A stretch of DNA of 64,000 nucleotides from Phaeospirillum tilakii (GCF_042683125.1 NZ_JBHUIY010000002.1:1-64000), one strand, 5' to 3'. Shown: positions 8,753-17,203, counted from the stretch's first letter. Notes: generated by a model not told the origin, from the letters alone. Made by a program: numbers and translations.

Positions 8753-10437
8753 CACACCCCGTTGGCCAGCGCGATTTCGATCGCCAGGGCGCGGGCCTCG
8801 TTGGTGAGGCCGACCAGCCGCAGCATCGCCACCGCCCGGCCGAGCAGGGCCGGGTCGGCGCGGTCGAAGCCGGTCTGGCCCAGTTCGACCAGACTGAGCA
8901 GCACCGTCTCGCCCAGGCGGCGGTCGGTCGCCGCCGCCTCGGCCAGCGAATCGAGCGCCGGACGGGGCGACAGGGTCGGGGACAGCAGCGGATCGCGCAG
9001 CGAGGCCAGCCACGGACCGGGCGGCACCACCTCGCCGACGCCTTCCAGCAGCGACAGGATCACCTCGGCGCGGCGGCCGGCGGCCTCGGGCGACAGCCCG
9101 TCGGCGGCGGGCAGCTCGATCGGCGCCGCCTCCTCGTTCGGCCGGGCCAGCCGGCGCAGCAGCGCCACCGCCTTGGCCTGACGCAGGGTGGCCGGGTCGC
9201 CATAGGCGAGGTTGAGCCAGGGGCCGGCCAGATCGGCGCGGTCGATCACCACCAGGGCGCGGGCCAGCGGCGCCGCCTGGGCGGCGAGGTCGGGGCCGGG
9301 CGTCAGCGCGGTCAGCAGCGGGGCGTAGAGGCGGGCGGCGGCGGCGAAGGCGGCCGGATTGGCGCTGCCGGTCAGCAGGCCGGCGATCGCCTGGGCGCGG
9401 CGGGCGGGATTGTCCTCGGCCGGGATGGTCCGCCACAGCAAAGCGCGGCCGCGCGGGGTGCGCGGGCCCTGGGCCAGCGCCTCCTGGGTCTCGGTCGGGT
9501 TGAACGACAGGTCGGTGTAGAGGTGGCGCAGCGATTCGGTCGCCCACAGCCCGAGCGCCTCGGCCCGTTCCGCCGCCGCCAGCCGGGTGTCGGCGGAATT
9601 GACCGGGTTGGTGGCGATCGCCAGCAGCAGGCCGGGCGGCACCGTCGCGGCGGCCTCGGGCGGCAGCGGCAGCCGGCCGGCGCGACAGGCGGCGAGCGAC
9701 ACCGGGGCCAGGGTGTCGATCCGCTCCAGCTTGGCCGGCGGCACCCCGGCCATCGCCTCGGCGGCGAGCAGGAACACCGGGTCGGCTTCCTTGTGGTCGC
9801 GCATCAGGTCGAGCGCCATGTTGGCCTCGAGCGTCCGCCCCTCGGACAGGGCGCACACCACCTTGAGGCGCGGCTCGTCGTAATGGCGGGTGGCGGCCTC
9901 GACGCAGGCGGCCTTGACGTCGCCGCCGAGCAGGGCGGTCTCGACCCGGGCGCGGGCCAGGGGGGGGGAATTGAGCGATCCCGGCACCGCCTTGACCAGC
10001 GCCGCCAGCCCCTCGCTTTCGCCCAGCGCGGTCAGCCGGTCGATGCGGATGTCGAGCAGCGACGGCCCGCCGGCGGGGGCAGCCCCGGCCGGCGCCGCCG
10101 CGTTGGTCAGCAACAGCCGTCGCGCCAGCTGGCGCAGGGCGGGGGATTCGGTGGTCGGCAGGCGGGGCAGCAGGCGGCGGATCACCGCCGGGTCGGTGCC
10201 GCCCCACATCGCCGCGCCGAGGCCGCCATGGGCATCGTCGAGCACGCCGCCGCCGTCGAGTCCGGGCTCGCCCAGTTCGCGCGCCTCGAACCGCGGCGCG
10301 GCCCCGCGCGGGGCGGTGACGGAAAACACCCCCTCGGCGGCGCCCGGCGCCTCCTCCGCCGCCCGGGCCGCGACCGGCCCCAGCAGCAACGCCAGCGCCA
10401 GCAGCCCGGCGCCGGCGTCAGCGCGGGAAATGGTCAT
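8752..10437 (-). CDS. Secreted alpha-helical protein of unknown function
   Basis: The 561-residue protein starts with a signal peptide (GLLALALLLGPVAARAAEE), so it is probably periplasmic. The mature part is rich in Ala, Leu and Arg and looks like a run of helical hairpins, as in an alpha-solenoid, with no catalytic motif I recognise. It overlaps a 46-codon ORF upstream by 20 nt and the xerD start by 1 nt, so the three genes form one transcript divergent from aroK. Function unknown. Confidence 0.8.
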   Translation of the reverse strand: MTISRADAGAGLLALALLLGPVAARAAEEAPGAAEGVFSVTAPRGAAPRFEARELGEPGLDGGGVLDDAHGGLGAAMWGGTDPAVIRRLLPRLPTTESPALRQLARRLLLTNAAAPAGAAPAGGPSLLDIRIDRLTALGESEGLAALVKAVPGSLNSPPLARARVETALLGGDVKAACVEAATRHYDEPRLKVVCALSEGRTLEANMALDLMRDHKEADPVFLLAAEAMAGVPPAKLERIDTLAPVSLAACRAGRLPLPPEAAATVPPGLLLAIATNPVNSADTRLAAAERAEALGLWATESLRHLYTDLSFNPTETQEALAQGPRTPRGRALLWRTIPAEDNPARRAQAIAGLLTGSANPAAFAAAARLYAPLLTALTPGPDLAAQAAPLARALVVIDRADLAGPWLNLAYGDPATLRQAKAVALLRRLARPNEEAAPIELPAADGLSPEAAGRRAEVILSLLEGVGEVVPPGPWLASLRDPLLSPTLSPRPALDSLAEAAATDRRLGETVLLSLVELGQTGFDRADPALLGRAVAMLRLVGLTNEARALAIEIALANGV

Positions 10438-10558
10438 CCGGAATCATCCGTTCGATTCGTACCGTCGGCGGGGTGGGATCCCAGGCCGAAACCATCACCA
10501 CGGCGGTGGTGATCAGCACGGCGAGGACGAGGATCACGAAAGCGACAAGCCTGATCAT
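10418..10558 (-). CDS. Small single-pass membrane protein (46 aa)
   Basis: ATG 10558 to TGA 10418. The protein begins MIRLVAFVILVLAVLITTAV, a single membrane helix, and continues to a short polar tail ending DDHFPR. Its last 20 nt overlap the start of the 561-residue secreted protein, suggesting translational coupling. A GAGGT lies 12 nt upstream of the ATG. I recognise no family. It is the first gene of the minus-strand transcript that diverges from aroK. Confidence 0.6.
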   Translation of the reverse strand: MIRLVAFVILVLAVLITTAVVMVSAWDPTPPTVRIERMIPDDHFPR

Positions 10559-10601
10559 GAGAAACCGGGGACCTCATTGAACGAGGAGTGACATCGATTT
10601 C

Positions 10602-10630
10602 TGGACAGAGCCGGCCCGGCGCGGCTAAAA
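10602..10630 (+). promoter_or_regulatory. Candidate aroK promoter
   Basis: TGGACA (10602-10607), 17-nt spacer, CTAAAA (10625-10630), about 70 nt upstream of aroK. A weak sigma-70 match, by eye only. Confidence 0.3.
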
Positions 10631-10702
10631 GCGGCGGATCGGGGCGCCCCGCCCCTGGATTTCGGCGCGATGCCTTGAACACGGGGGGCCAGAAACCGAA
10701 CG

Positions 10703-11368
10703 ATGGCGAACCTTGAGCAGTCTATCGGCCCCGCCGCCGCCGATCAACGCCGCTCGCGCACTCCCGGTGCCGAGCCGGCCCCCGCCGCCGATCTCGACCG
10801 GCTGGCCGCGCCGCTGATCGGCCGGATTCCGCGCACCGTCGCCCTGGTCGGTCTGATGGGGGCGGGCAAATCCTGCATCGGCCGCCGCCTCGCCGCCCGG
10901 CTCGGGCTCGATTTCGTCGATGCCGACGCCGCGTTCGAGGCCGCCGCCGGCTGCACCATCGCCGAATATTTCGCCCGCCACGGCGAACCCGCCTTCCGCG
11001 AGGGCGAGCGCCGGGTGATCGCCCGCCTGCTCGATCAGGGGCCGATGATCCTGGCCACCGGCGGCGGTGCCTTCATCGATCCCGACACCCGGGCCCGGAT
11101 GCGCGCGGGCGCGATCACCGTCTGGCTGCGCGCCGAGCTGCCGCTGCTGCTGAAGCGCACCGTCGGCCGCGACCACCGCCCGCTGCTGAAGCAGGGCGAC
11201 CCGGCCGAGATCCTCGGCCGGCTGATCGCGGCGCGCTATCCGGTCTATGCCGAGGCCGATCTGGTGGTCGAATCGACCGACGAGGCGCCCGAGGCCACGG
11301 TGGCCCGGGTGCTGGCCAGTCTGGCCGGCCATCTGGCCCCCGGCCAGGGCGACAGGGAGGAAGCATGA
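10703..11368 (+). CDS. aroK: Shikimate kinase
   Basis: Phosphorylates shikimate in aromatic amino acid synthesis. P-loop GLMGAGKS at residues 50-57, then DADAAFEAAAGCTIAEYF, the substrate-binding HGEPAFREGE region and ATGGGAF. The 221 residues include an unconserved N-terminal extension of about 40 residues before the core. A shorter start is possible, but I see no better initiation site. It overlaps aroB by 4 nt (ATGA), forming an aroKB operon. Confidence 0.92.
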   Translation: MANLEQSIGPAAADQRRSRTPGAEPAPAADLDRLAAPLIGRIPRTVALVGLMGAGKSCIGRRLAARLGLDFVDADAAFEAAAGCTIAEYFARHGEPAFREGERRVIARLLDQGPMILATGGGAFIDPDTRARMRAGAITVWLRAELPLLLKRTVGRDHRPLLKQGDPAEILGRLIAARYPVYAEADLVVESTDEAPEATVARVLASLAGHLAPGQGDREEA

Positions 11369-12474
11369 GCGTCGAAACCGTCACCGTCGCCCTGGGCGAG
11401 CGCACCTATCCGATCGAGATCGGCCCCGGCCTGCTCGACCGCGCCGGCGAACTGATCCGCCCGCTGATGCGGGGCGAGCGGGCGCTGGTGGTCAGCGACG
11501 ATCAGGTCGCGCCGCTGTACCTCGAACGGCTGGAACGCAGCCTGTTCGCGGCCGGGATCCAGCCGCTGCACACGGTGATGCCGGCCGGCGAGCAGACCAA
11601 GGATTTCCCCCATCTCGAAGCCCTGCTCGACGCGATGCTGGCGGCGCGGGCCGAACGCGGGACGATGGTGGTGGCGCTGGGCGGCGGGGTGGTCGGCGAC
11701 CTGACCGGCTTCGCCGCCGCGATCCTGCTGCGCGGGGTCGATTTCGTCCAGATCCCCACCACCCTGCTGGCCCAGGTCGACAGCTCGGTCGGCGGCAAGA
11801 CCGGGATCAACACCCGGCACGGCAAGAATCTGGTCGGCGCCTTCCATCAGCCCCGGCTGGTGCTGGCCGACACCGACCTGCTCGACAGCCTGCCGCGCCG
11901 GCAGGTGCTGGCCGGCTATGCCGAGGTGGTCAAATACGGGGTGATCGACGATCCCGATTTCTTCGCCTGGCTGGAGGCGCACGGCCCGGCTTTGGTCGCG
12001 GGTGACGCGGCGGCGCGGCGGCATGCGGTGGCGGTCAGCTGTCGCGCCAAGGCCCGCATCGTCGCCGCCGACGAGCGTGAATCCGGCCAGCGCGCCCTGC
12101 TCAATCTCGGCCACACCTTCGGCCACGCGCTGGAGGCCGAGACCGGCTTCTCCGACGCGCTGCTGCATGGCGAGGCGGTGGCGATCGGGATGGTGCTGGC
12201 GCTGAAGCTGTCGGCCCGGCTCGGCCTCGCCCCCGCCGCCGACGCCGAGCGGCTGGCCCGCCATCTCGACGCGGTCGGGCTGCCCTCGGCCCTGCCGGCG
12301 GGGCGGGCGTGGGATCCCGACCGGCTGCTGGAGCACATGTTCGGCGACAAGAAGGTCAAGGACGGGGCGATCACCTTCGTGCTGGCGCGCGGCATCGGCC
12401 ACAGCTTCCTGTCGCGCGACGTCGCCAATGGCGAGGTGCTCGCCCTGCTGGCGGAGAGCGCCGCCGGGAGGTAG
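11365..12474 (+). CDS. aroB: 3-dehydroquinate synthase
   Basis: Converts DAHP to 3-dehydroquinate, using NAD+ and a divalent metal. The 369 residues fit the family. Motifs: GGGVVGDLTGFAAAILLRG (NAD site), QIPTTLLAQVDSSVGGKTG and NLVGAFHQP (substrate and metal site), LLNLGHTFGHALE (metal His) and LHGEAVAIGM. The start overlaps the aroK stop, and the CorC-like gene begins 3 nt after its end. Confidence 0.94.
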   Translation: MSVETVTVALGERTYPIEIGPGLLDRAGELIRPLMRGERALVVSDDQVAPLYLERLERSLFAAGIQPLHTVMPAGEQTKDFPHLEALLDAMLAARAERGTMVVALGGGVVGDLTGFAAAILLRGVDFVQIPTTLLAQVDSSVGGKTGINTRHGKNLVGAFHQPRLVLADTDLLDSLPRRQVLAGYAEVVKYGVIDDPDFFAWLEAHGPALVAGDAAARRHAVAVSCRAKARIVAADERESGQRALLNLGHTFGHALEAETGFSDALLHGEAVAIGMVLALKLSARLGLAPAADAERLARHLDAVGLPSALPAGRAWDPDRLLEHMFGDKKVKDGAITFVLARGIGHSFLSRDVANGEVLALLAESAAGR

Positions 12475-12477
12475 GCC

Positions 12478-13761
12478 ATGGACAGCATTACCCTGACCCT
12501 GCTCGCCGTCGCGGCGTTGCAGGCGATGTCGGCATTCTTTTCCGGTTCGGAAACCGCGCTGACGGCGGTGTCGCGGCCGCTGATGCACCAGCTCGAACAG
12601 GAGGGCGACCGCCGCGCCGGCCGGGTCAACCACCTGCTCGCCACCCGCGACCGGCTGCTGTCGGCGCTGCTGCTCGGCAACAATCTGGTCAACATCCTGG
12701 CCTCGTCGCTGGCGACCGGGGCGCTGGTCGGGCTGTTCGGCGATGCCGGCATCGCCTATGCCACCGCCGGGATGACGGTGGTGGTGGTGCTGTTCGGCGA
12801 GGTGCTGCCCAAGACCTACGCGATCTATCACGCCAACCGGGTGGCGCTGTGGGTGGCCGGGCCGGTCAGTGCGCTGGTGCTGGGGCTGACCCCGGTGGTG
12901 CGGACGCTCGAACTGCTGGTGCGGCTGATCTTCCGCCTGTTCGGCGCCAGCCGCACCCCGACCGTCTCGCCCGAGGCGGCGATGGCCGAATTGCGCGGCG
13001 CGATCGAGGTCCATACCGGCGAGGGCGAGGTGCGCGAGGAGCGGCGGATGCTGCGCTCGATTCTCGAACTGGGCGATGTCGAGGTCGGTCAGGTGATGAC
13101 CCACCGCCGCAACATGGTCACCCTTGATGCCAGCCTGCCGCCGGCGGCGCTGCTCGATCAGGTGATCGCCAGCCCCTATACCCGGCTGCCGCTGTGGCGC
13201 GACGATTCCGACAACATCGTCGGCGTGCTGCATGCCAAGGACGTGCTGCGGGCGGTGCATGACAATCCGGCGGCGATCGAGCAACTCGATCTCGGCGCCT
13301 TCGCCAGCCCGCCCTGGTTCATCCCCGCTTCGACCACGCTCCAGGAGCAGTTGCAGGCCTTCCGCCAGCGGCGCGAGCATTTCGCCCTGGTGGTGGACGA
13401 ATACGGCTCGCTGCTCGGGGTGGTGACGCTCGAGGACATCCTGGAGGAGATCGTCGGCGACATCGTCGATGAGCACGACGTCGCCGTCGCCGGGGTGCGG
13501 CCGCAATCGGACGGCAGCTACATGATCGACGGCGCGGTGCCGATCCGCGACCTCAACCGCGAATTCGAATGGCGGCTGCCCGACGACGACGCCGCCACCC
13601 TGGCCGGGCTGGTGCTGCACGAGGCGCGGCGGATTCCCGAGGTCGGGCAGGCCTATCTGTTCTACGGCTTCCGCTTCGAGATCGCCCGCCGCCACCGCAA
13701 CCAGATCACCGCGGTTCGCGTCACCCCGCCGGCCGCGACCGGCACGGGCCGCCCGGCCTGA
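12478..13761 (+). CDS. CNNM/CorC-HlyC family membrane protein with CBS pair
   Basis: Domains in order: an N-terminal DUF21 membrane domain (about residues 1-190, with AFFSGSETALTAVSRPL), a CBS pair (about 205-325) and a C-terminal CorC_HlyC domain (340-420). Family members are linked to Mg2+/Co2+ homeostasis, but transport has not been settled for most bacterial members. It lies 3 nt after aroB, so it probably shares the aroKB transcript without belonging to the pathway. Confidence 0.88.
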   Translation: MDSITLTLLAVAALQAMSAFFSGSETALTAVSRPLMHQLEQEGDRRAGRVNHLLATRDRLLSALLLGNNLVNILASSLATGALVGLFGDAGIAYATAGMTVVVVLFGEVLPKTYAIYHANRVALWVAGPVSALVLGLTPVVRTLELLVRLIFRLFGASRTPTVSPEAAMAELRGAIEVHTGEGEVREERRMLRSILELGDVEVGQVMTHRRNMVTLDASLPPAALLDQVIASPYTRLPLWRDDSDNIVGVLHAKDVLRAVHDNPAAIEQLDLGAFASPPWFIPASTTLQEQLQAFRQRREHFALVVDEYGSLLGVVTLEDILEEIVGDIVDEHDVAVAGVRPQSDGSYMIDGAVPIRDLNREFEWRLPDDDAATLAGLVLHEARRIPEVGQAYLFYGFRFEIARRHRNQITAVRVTPPAATGTGRPA

Positions 13762-13782
13762 CCCTTCCCTGGGCGTTTGCGC

Positions 13783-13811
13783 TTGCGCCGGGCCTGCGGT
13801 TCCGCTAAGTC
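13783..13811 (+). promoter_or_regulatory. Candidate promoter of the asd leader transcript
   Basis: TTGCGC (13783-13788), 17-nt spacer, TAAGTC (13806-13811). Transcription would start near 13818, just before the strong ribosome binding site of the leader peptide at 13823-13830. The -10 match is weak. Confidence 0.35.
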
Positions 13812-13832
13812 TCGGCCAGACTGGAGGAGGTC

Positions 13833-13940
13833 ATGATGCGGCACCGTGCCAATCCGGATGCTGGTCGGCTCCGGGACGCGGTTCCGGCGGCGGTGCCCTT
13901 CGCCTTTTTTTCCAAAACCGGCACGACCAAGACCGCCTGA
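13833..13940 (+). CDS. Leader peptide of the asd attenuator (35 aa)
   Basis: A strong Shine-Dalgarno, GGAGGAGG at 13823-13830, precedes tandem ATGs at 13833 and 13836. The ORF ends at TGA 13938-13940. The last residues are FFSKTGTTKTA: four Thr and two Lys codons in the last eight. Thr and Lys are both end products of the pathway that Asd feeds. The terminal codons ACG ACC AAG ACC form segment 1 of the adjoining RNA structure. The peptide itself probably has no function, and translation of it is the sensor. The reading is from sequence pattern and is unproven. Confidence 0.7.
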   Translation: MMRHRANPDAGRLRDAVPAAVPFAFFSKTGTTKTA

Positions 13941-14006
13941 CGGCGGGCTGGTTCGTCCTGAGCAAACGACCAGGCCCGCGGCGACGCCTCGCGGGCCTTG
14001 TCGTTT
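13922..14006 (+). promoter_or_regulatory. Four-segment transcription attenuator upstream of asd
   Basis: Segment 1 (13922-13937) is the end of the leader ORF. Segment 2 is 13942-13956, segment 3 is 13964-13980 and segment 4 is 13990-14006. Segments 3 and 4 form a 17-nt stem with one mismatch and a 9-nt loop, a terminator-grade hairpin. Segment 2 pairs with 3 over about 13 bp with two bulges, and segment 1 pairs with 2 (GGCGG/CCGCC, TGG/CCA and TCGT/ACGA). The pairings are mutually exclusive, as in ribosome-controlled attenuators. A ribosome stalled on Thr/Lys codons would free segment 2 to pair with 3 and let transcription reach asd. The U-run after segment 4 is weak. Confidence 0.7.
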
Positions 14007-14060
14007 GCGGCAGGCAGCGCGGGCCCGGCCGGGCGGCCCCGAAACGGAGAGACAGACACG

Positions 14061-15080
14061 ATGGGCTACAAGGTTGCTGTGATCGGCGCCACCGGCAATG
14101 TCGGCCGGGAGATGCTGCAAATCCTGGCGGAACGCGATTTTCCGGTCGATGAGGTCGCCGCGCTGGCCAGCGAGCGTTCGGTCGGGCGCGAGGTGTCGTT
14201 CGGCGAGGATCAGGTGCTGCGGGTCAAGGACCTCGCCAAGTTCGACTTCACCGGCTGGGACATCGCCCTGTCCTCGCCCGGGGCCAAGGTGTCGGCCCAG
14301 CACAGCCCGCGCGCGGCGGCGGCGGGCTGCGTGGTGATCGACAACACCTCGCATTTCCGGATGGAGCCGGACGTGCCGCTGGTGGTGCCCGAGGTCAATC
14401 CCCAGGCGATCGCCGGCTACCGGAAGCGCGGCATCATCGCCAACCCGAATTGCTCGACCATCCAGATGGTGGTGGCGCTGAAGCCGCTGCACGAACTCGG
14501 CCAGATCACCCGCGTCGTGGTGTCGACCTACCAGTCGGTGTCGGGCGGCGGCAAGGAGGCGATGGACGAGCTGTTCAACCAGACCCGCGCGATCTACGTC
14601 AATGACGAGGTCAAGGCCGAGAAGTTCCCCAAGCAGATCGCCTTCAACCTGATTCCCCAGATCGATTCCTTCATGGATGACGGTTCGACCAAGGAAGAGT
14701 GGAAGATGGTGGTCGAGACCCGCAAGATCCTCGATCCCGACATCGCGGTGCTGGCGACCTGCGTCCGCGTCCCGGTGTTCGTCAGCCATTCCGAATCGAT
14801 CAGCGTCGAGTTCGCCCGCCCGGTCAGCGTCGAGGAAGCGACCGAGGCCCTGCGCGCCGCCCCCGGGGTGGTGGTGCTCGACACCCGCGAGCCGGGCGGC
14901 TACCCGACCCCGGTCGAGACCACCGGCGAGGACGCGGTGTTCGTCAGCCGCATCCGCAAGGACCCGACCGTCAAGAACGGCCTCGCCTTCTGGTGCGTCG
15001 CCGACAATCTGCGCAAGGGCGCGGCCCTCAACGCGGTGCAGATCGCCGAGCTGCTGGCGCGGGACTACCTCGCTAAGTAA
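14061..15080 (+). CDS. asd: Aspartate-semialdehyde dehydrogenase
   Basis: Reduces aspartyl phosphate to aspartate semialdehyde, the branch point to lysine/diaminopimelate, threonine and methionine. The NADPH motif is IGATGNVGREML, and the active-site Cys131 sits in ANPNCSTIQMV. The 339 residues match the family. I chose ATG 14061 because the Rossmann motif starts at once after it and GGAGA lies upstream. The frame is open to 13998, but that part falls in attenuator segment 4. Expression is probably controlled by the leader and attenuator at 13833-14006. Confidence 0.95.
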   Translation: MGYKVAVIGATGNVGREMLQILAERDFPVDEVAALASERSVGREVSFGEDQVLRVKDLAKFDFTGWDIALSSPGAKVSAQHSPRAAAAGCVVIDNTSHFRMEPDVPLVVPEVNPQAIAGYRKRGIIANPNCSTIQMVVALKPLHELGQITRVVVSTYQSVSGGGKEAMDELFNQTRAIYVNDEVKAEKFPKQIAFNLIPQIDSFMDDGSTKEEWKMVVETRKILDPDIAVLATCVRVPVFVSHSESISVEFARPVSVEEATEALRAAPGVVVLDTREPGGYPTPVETTGEDAVFVSRIRKDPTVKNGLAFWCVADNLRKGAALNAVQIAELLARDYLAK

Positions 15081-15108
15081 TCGGCCCCCTCTCGGGTTTT
15101 AGGGTGAT

Positions 15109-15270
15109 GTGGGCTCCGCCCACCCCCGCCAAGGGCCGCAAGGCCCTTGGAACCCATGGGGGGTCGGGCGCGGACCGGCCTGTCAGCTTGGGCGCGGGTG
15201 CTTGCCGCGCGAAGGGCAGGGAAAGGGATCCAAGGGCCTTCGGCCCTTGGCGGGTGCGGGCAGAGCCCGC
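15109..15270. repeat. 162-bp hairpin repeat, copy 1
   Basis: Starts with GTGGGC-TCC-GCCCAC (15109-15123), then CCAAGGGCC-GCAA-GGCCCTTGG (15129-15150, GNRA-type loop). It ends with CCAAGGGCC-TTC-GGCCCTTGG (15230-15250) and GCGGGC-AGA-GCCCGC (15256-15270). The core contains CGGACCGGCCTGTCAGCTTG. Copies of the same length lie at 36750-36911 (same orientation) and 58293-58454 (inverted). It follows asd. Confidence 0.85.
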
Positions 15271-15355
15271 CTGACGGTGGATTCATCCCGGCGAATCGGC
15301 TAACACATCCTCCGGCGCCCGTTCGGCGCGCCAGGCCGCGTAGGGAGGAACCGCT

Positions 15356-16375
15356 TTGCCGTACAATCGGATCACGCTGACCCATTTCCTGTTGCAGGAC
15401 CAGCGGCGGCTGGGCGGGACCGGCTCGTTCACCGGACTGGTCACCGACCTGATCTTCGCCTGCAAGATGATCTCGCGCGAGGTCAACCGGGGCGCGCTGG
15501 CCGGCAATCTCGGCGTCGCCGGTTCGGAGAACATTCAGGGCGAGGAGCAGAAGAAGCTCGACGTTCTCTCCAACGAGATCTTCATGCACATGAACGCGCT
15601 GGGCGGGGCCTATGCCGGCATGGCCTCGGAGGAGATGGAGCATGTCAGCGCCATCCACGGCGCCGGCGACGGCAAGTATCTGCTGCTGTTCGATCCGCTC
15701 GACGGCTCGTCCAACATCGACGTCAACATTTCGGTCGGCACGATCTTCTCGATCCTGCGCCTGCCCGAGGGCGCCAGCACCATCGCCGAGGCCGCCTTCC
15801 TGCAAAAGGGGGTCAAGCAGGTCGCCGCCGGCTATGCCCTCTATGGCTCCTCGACGATGATGGTGCTGACCACCGGCAACGGGGTCAACGGCTTCACCCT
15901 CGACCAGTCGATCGGCATGTTCATGCTGACCCATCCCAACATGACGATCCCGGCCGACACCCAGGAATTCGCCATCAACGCCTCGCGCGCCCGCTTCTGG
16001 GAACCGCCGGTCAAGCGTTACGTCGATGAATGTCTGGCCGGCAAGGAAGGTCCGCGCGGCAAGGATTTCAACATGCGCTGGGTCGCCTCGATGGTGGCCG
16101 AGGTGCATCGCATCCTCTGCCGGGGCGGGGTGTTCATGTATCCGATGGATGCGGAGAACCAGGCCAAGGGCGGCAAGCTGCGGCTGATGTACGAAGCCAA
16201 CCCGATGGCCTTCATCGTCGAGCAGGCCGGCGGCGCCGCCAGCACCGGCCGCCAGCGCATCCTCGACATCGAGCCGGCCAAGCTGCACCAGCGCGTGCCG
16301 GTGATCCTCGGCTCGCGCAACGAGGTGACGCGACTGGTCGGCTATCATTCCGAACACGATTCGCGCCGGAACTGA
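15356..16375 (+). CDS. fbp: Fructose-1,6-bisphosphatase, class I
   Basis: Removes the 1-phosphate of fructose 1,6-bisphosphate in gluconeogenesis, and in the Calvin cycle where present. The metal-binding motif is LLLFDPLDGSSNIDVN, with upstream acidic residues in SEEMEHV and a C-terminal sugar-phosphate site near YPMDAENQAKGGKLRLMYE. Length 339. The start is TTG 15356, backed by a strong GGAGG about 6 nt upstream, and no ATG fits. No Calvin-cycle gene is adjacent. It converges on the flagellin-like gene. Confidence 0.93.
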   Translation: MPYNRITLTHFLLQDQRRLGGTGSFTGLVTDLIFACKMISREVNRGALAGNLGVAGSENIQGEEQKKLDVLSNEIFMHMNALGGAYAGMASEEMEHVSAIHGAGDGKYLLLFDPLDGSSNIDVNISVGTIFSILRLPEGASTIAEAAFLQKGVKQVAAGYALYGSSTMMVLTTGNGVNGFTLDQSIGMFMLTHPNMTIPADTQEFAINASRARFWEPPVKRYVDECLAGKEGPRGKDFNMRWVASMVAEVHRILCRGGVFMYPMDAENQAKGGKLRLMYEANPMAFIVEQAGGAASTGRQRILDIEPAKLHQRVPVILGSRNEVTRLVGYHSEHDSRRN

Positions 16376-16386
16376 CGGTCCGGCCG

Positions 16387-16411
16387 CCCCGGAGCCGGTC
16401 GGGCTCCGGGG
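16387..16411. terminator. Hairpin between convergent fbp and flagellin-like gene
   Basis: CCCCGGAGCC (16387-16396) pairs with GGCTCCGGGG (16402-16411), 5-nt loop. It may serve both convergent genes. No U-run. Confidence 0.45.
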
Positions 16412-16417
16412 TCGGGA

Positions 16418-17203
16418 TCAGGTGAACAGCCGCAGCACCGCCTGATTGGCCTGGGCGGCCGGGGCCAGCGATTGCAGCGCCGGCGGCTTCCGCCCGGCCG
16501 CGTCCGGGTCGGGGTGGGTGACCGTGCGCAGGGTGGCGATCAGCTGGCTGGTGAAATCCTGGCGGATCTGCACGGTGCCGAGCGCCTGGGTCAGGCTGGC
16601 AGCGGCCTCGGCCAGGGTGGTGGCGGCCTGGGCCAGTTCCTGCCGGCTGGCGGCGGCGCCCTCGGGGCCGGTCCAGGCGGTGGCGGCCGGGGTCAGGCCC
16701 AGCCCGGCGGCGGTCAGGGCCAGTTCCGGCAGGGTGCGCGGGGTGGTGCTGGCCGAGGTGCCGTTGAACAGCACGGTCAGCGCCTCGGGGTCGCTGCCGT
16801 CGATCAGCTGGGTGCGGCCGTAGCAGGTGGCTTCGGCGATCTGATCAAGCCGGGCCAGTTCGGCGTCGTAGAGGGTGGCGGCCTGATCGAGCGGGCGGGC
16901 GCCGCTGGCGGCGGCCTCGGCCAACTCCGCCAGCCCGCCGACCAGCGCCTGGATCGCCAGCACGCCGTGGTTGGCCGATTTCAGCGCCGCGACCGCATGC
17001 TTCATGCCGACGAGCAGGGCGCCGAGATCGCCGGCCCGGCTGTCGAGGGTCGCGGGCGGCAGCGGGGTCTCGCCGAGATCGGGCAGCCCGCCGGCCCGGC
17101 GGGCGGCGGCGAGGCGGGCTTCGACATTGGCCAGCAGCGCGGCCGAATTTTGCAGGGAATCCGTGATCGATCGCATTGAATTCGTCTGGGTGGAGTCCGC
17201 CAT
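16418..17203 (-). CDS. Diverged flagellin-like protein
   Basis: A 261-residue, Ala-rich helical protein. The C-terminal end (...APAAQANQAVLRLF) and the region TCYGRTQLIDGSD resemble flagellin, where Gly-Gln-x-Leu-Leu-Asp-Gly is typical. QIRQDFTSQLIATLRTVTHPD resembles the region before the flagellin C-terminal helix. It lacks the canonical N-terminal flagellin signature, so it is a divergent flagellin or hook-associated-like protein. A GGAGA lies 5 nt upstream of ATG 17203. It stands beside the chemotaxis operon but is a separate unit. Confidence 0.6.
   Translation of the reverse strand: MADSTQTNSMRSITDSLQNSAALLANVEARLAAARRAGGLPDLGETPLPPATLDSRAGDLGALLVGMKHAVAALKSANHGVLAIQALVGGLAELAEAAASGARPLDQAATLYDAELARLDQIAEATCYGRTQLIDGSDPEALTVLFNGTSASTTPRTLPELALTAAGLGLTPAATAWTGPEGAAASRQELAQAATTLAEAAASLTQALGTVQIRQDFTSQLIATLRTVTHPDPDAAGRKPPALQSLAPAAQANQAVLRLFT

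Noticed and set aside
8753..10207. A 485-residue N-terminal extension of XerD
   Set aside because: The frame is open but Arg/Gly/Pro-rich without homology, and it overlaps the secreted protein gene completely. ATG 8752 gives the standard 300-residue recombinase.
15230..15250. UUCG tetraloop in the repeat hairpin
   Set aside because: Full pairing of the 9-bp stem leaves a three-base TTC loop; forcing a UUCG loop creates a C-C mismatch. The partner hairpin at 15129-15150 does have a GNRA-type GCAA loop.
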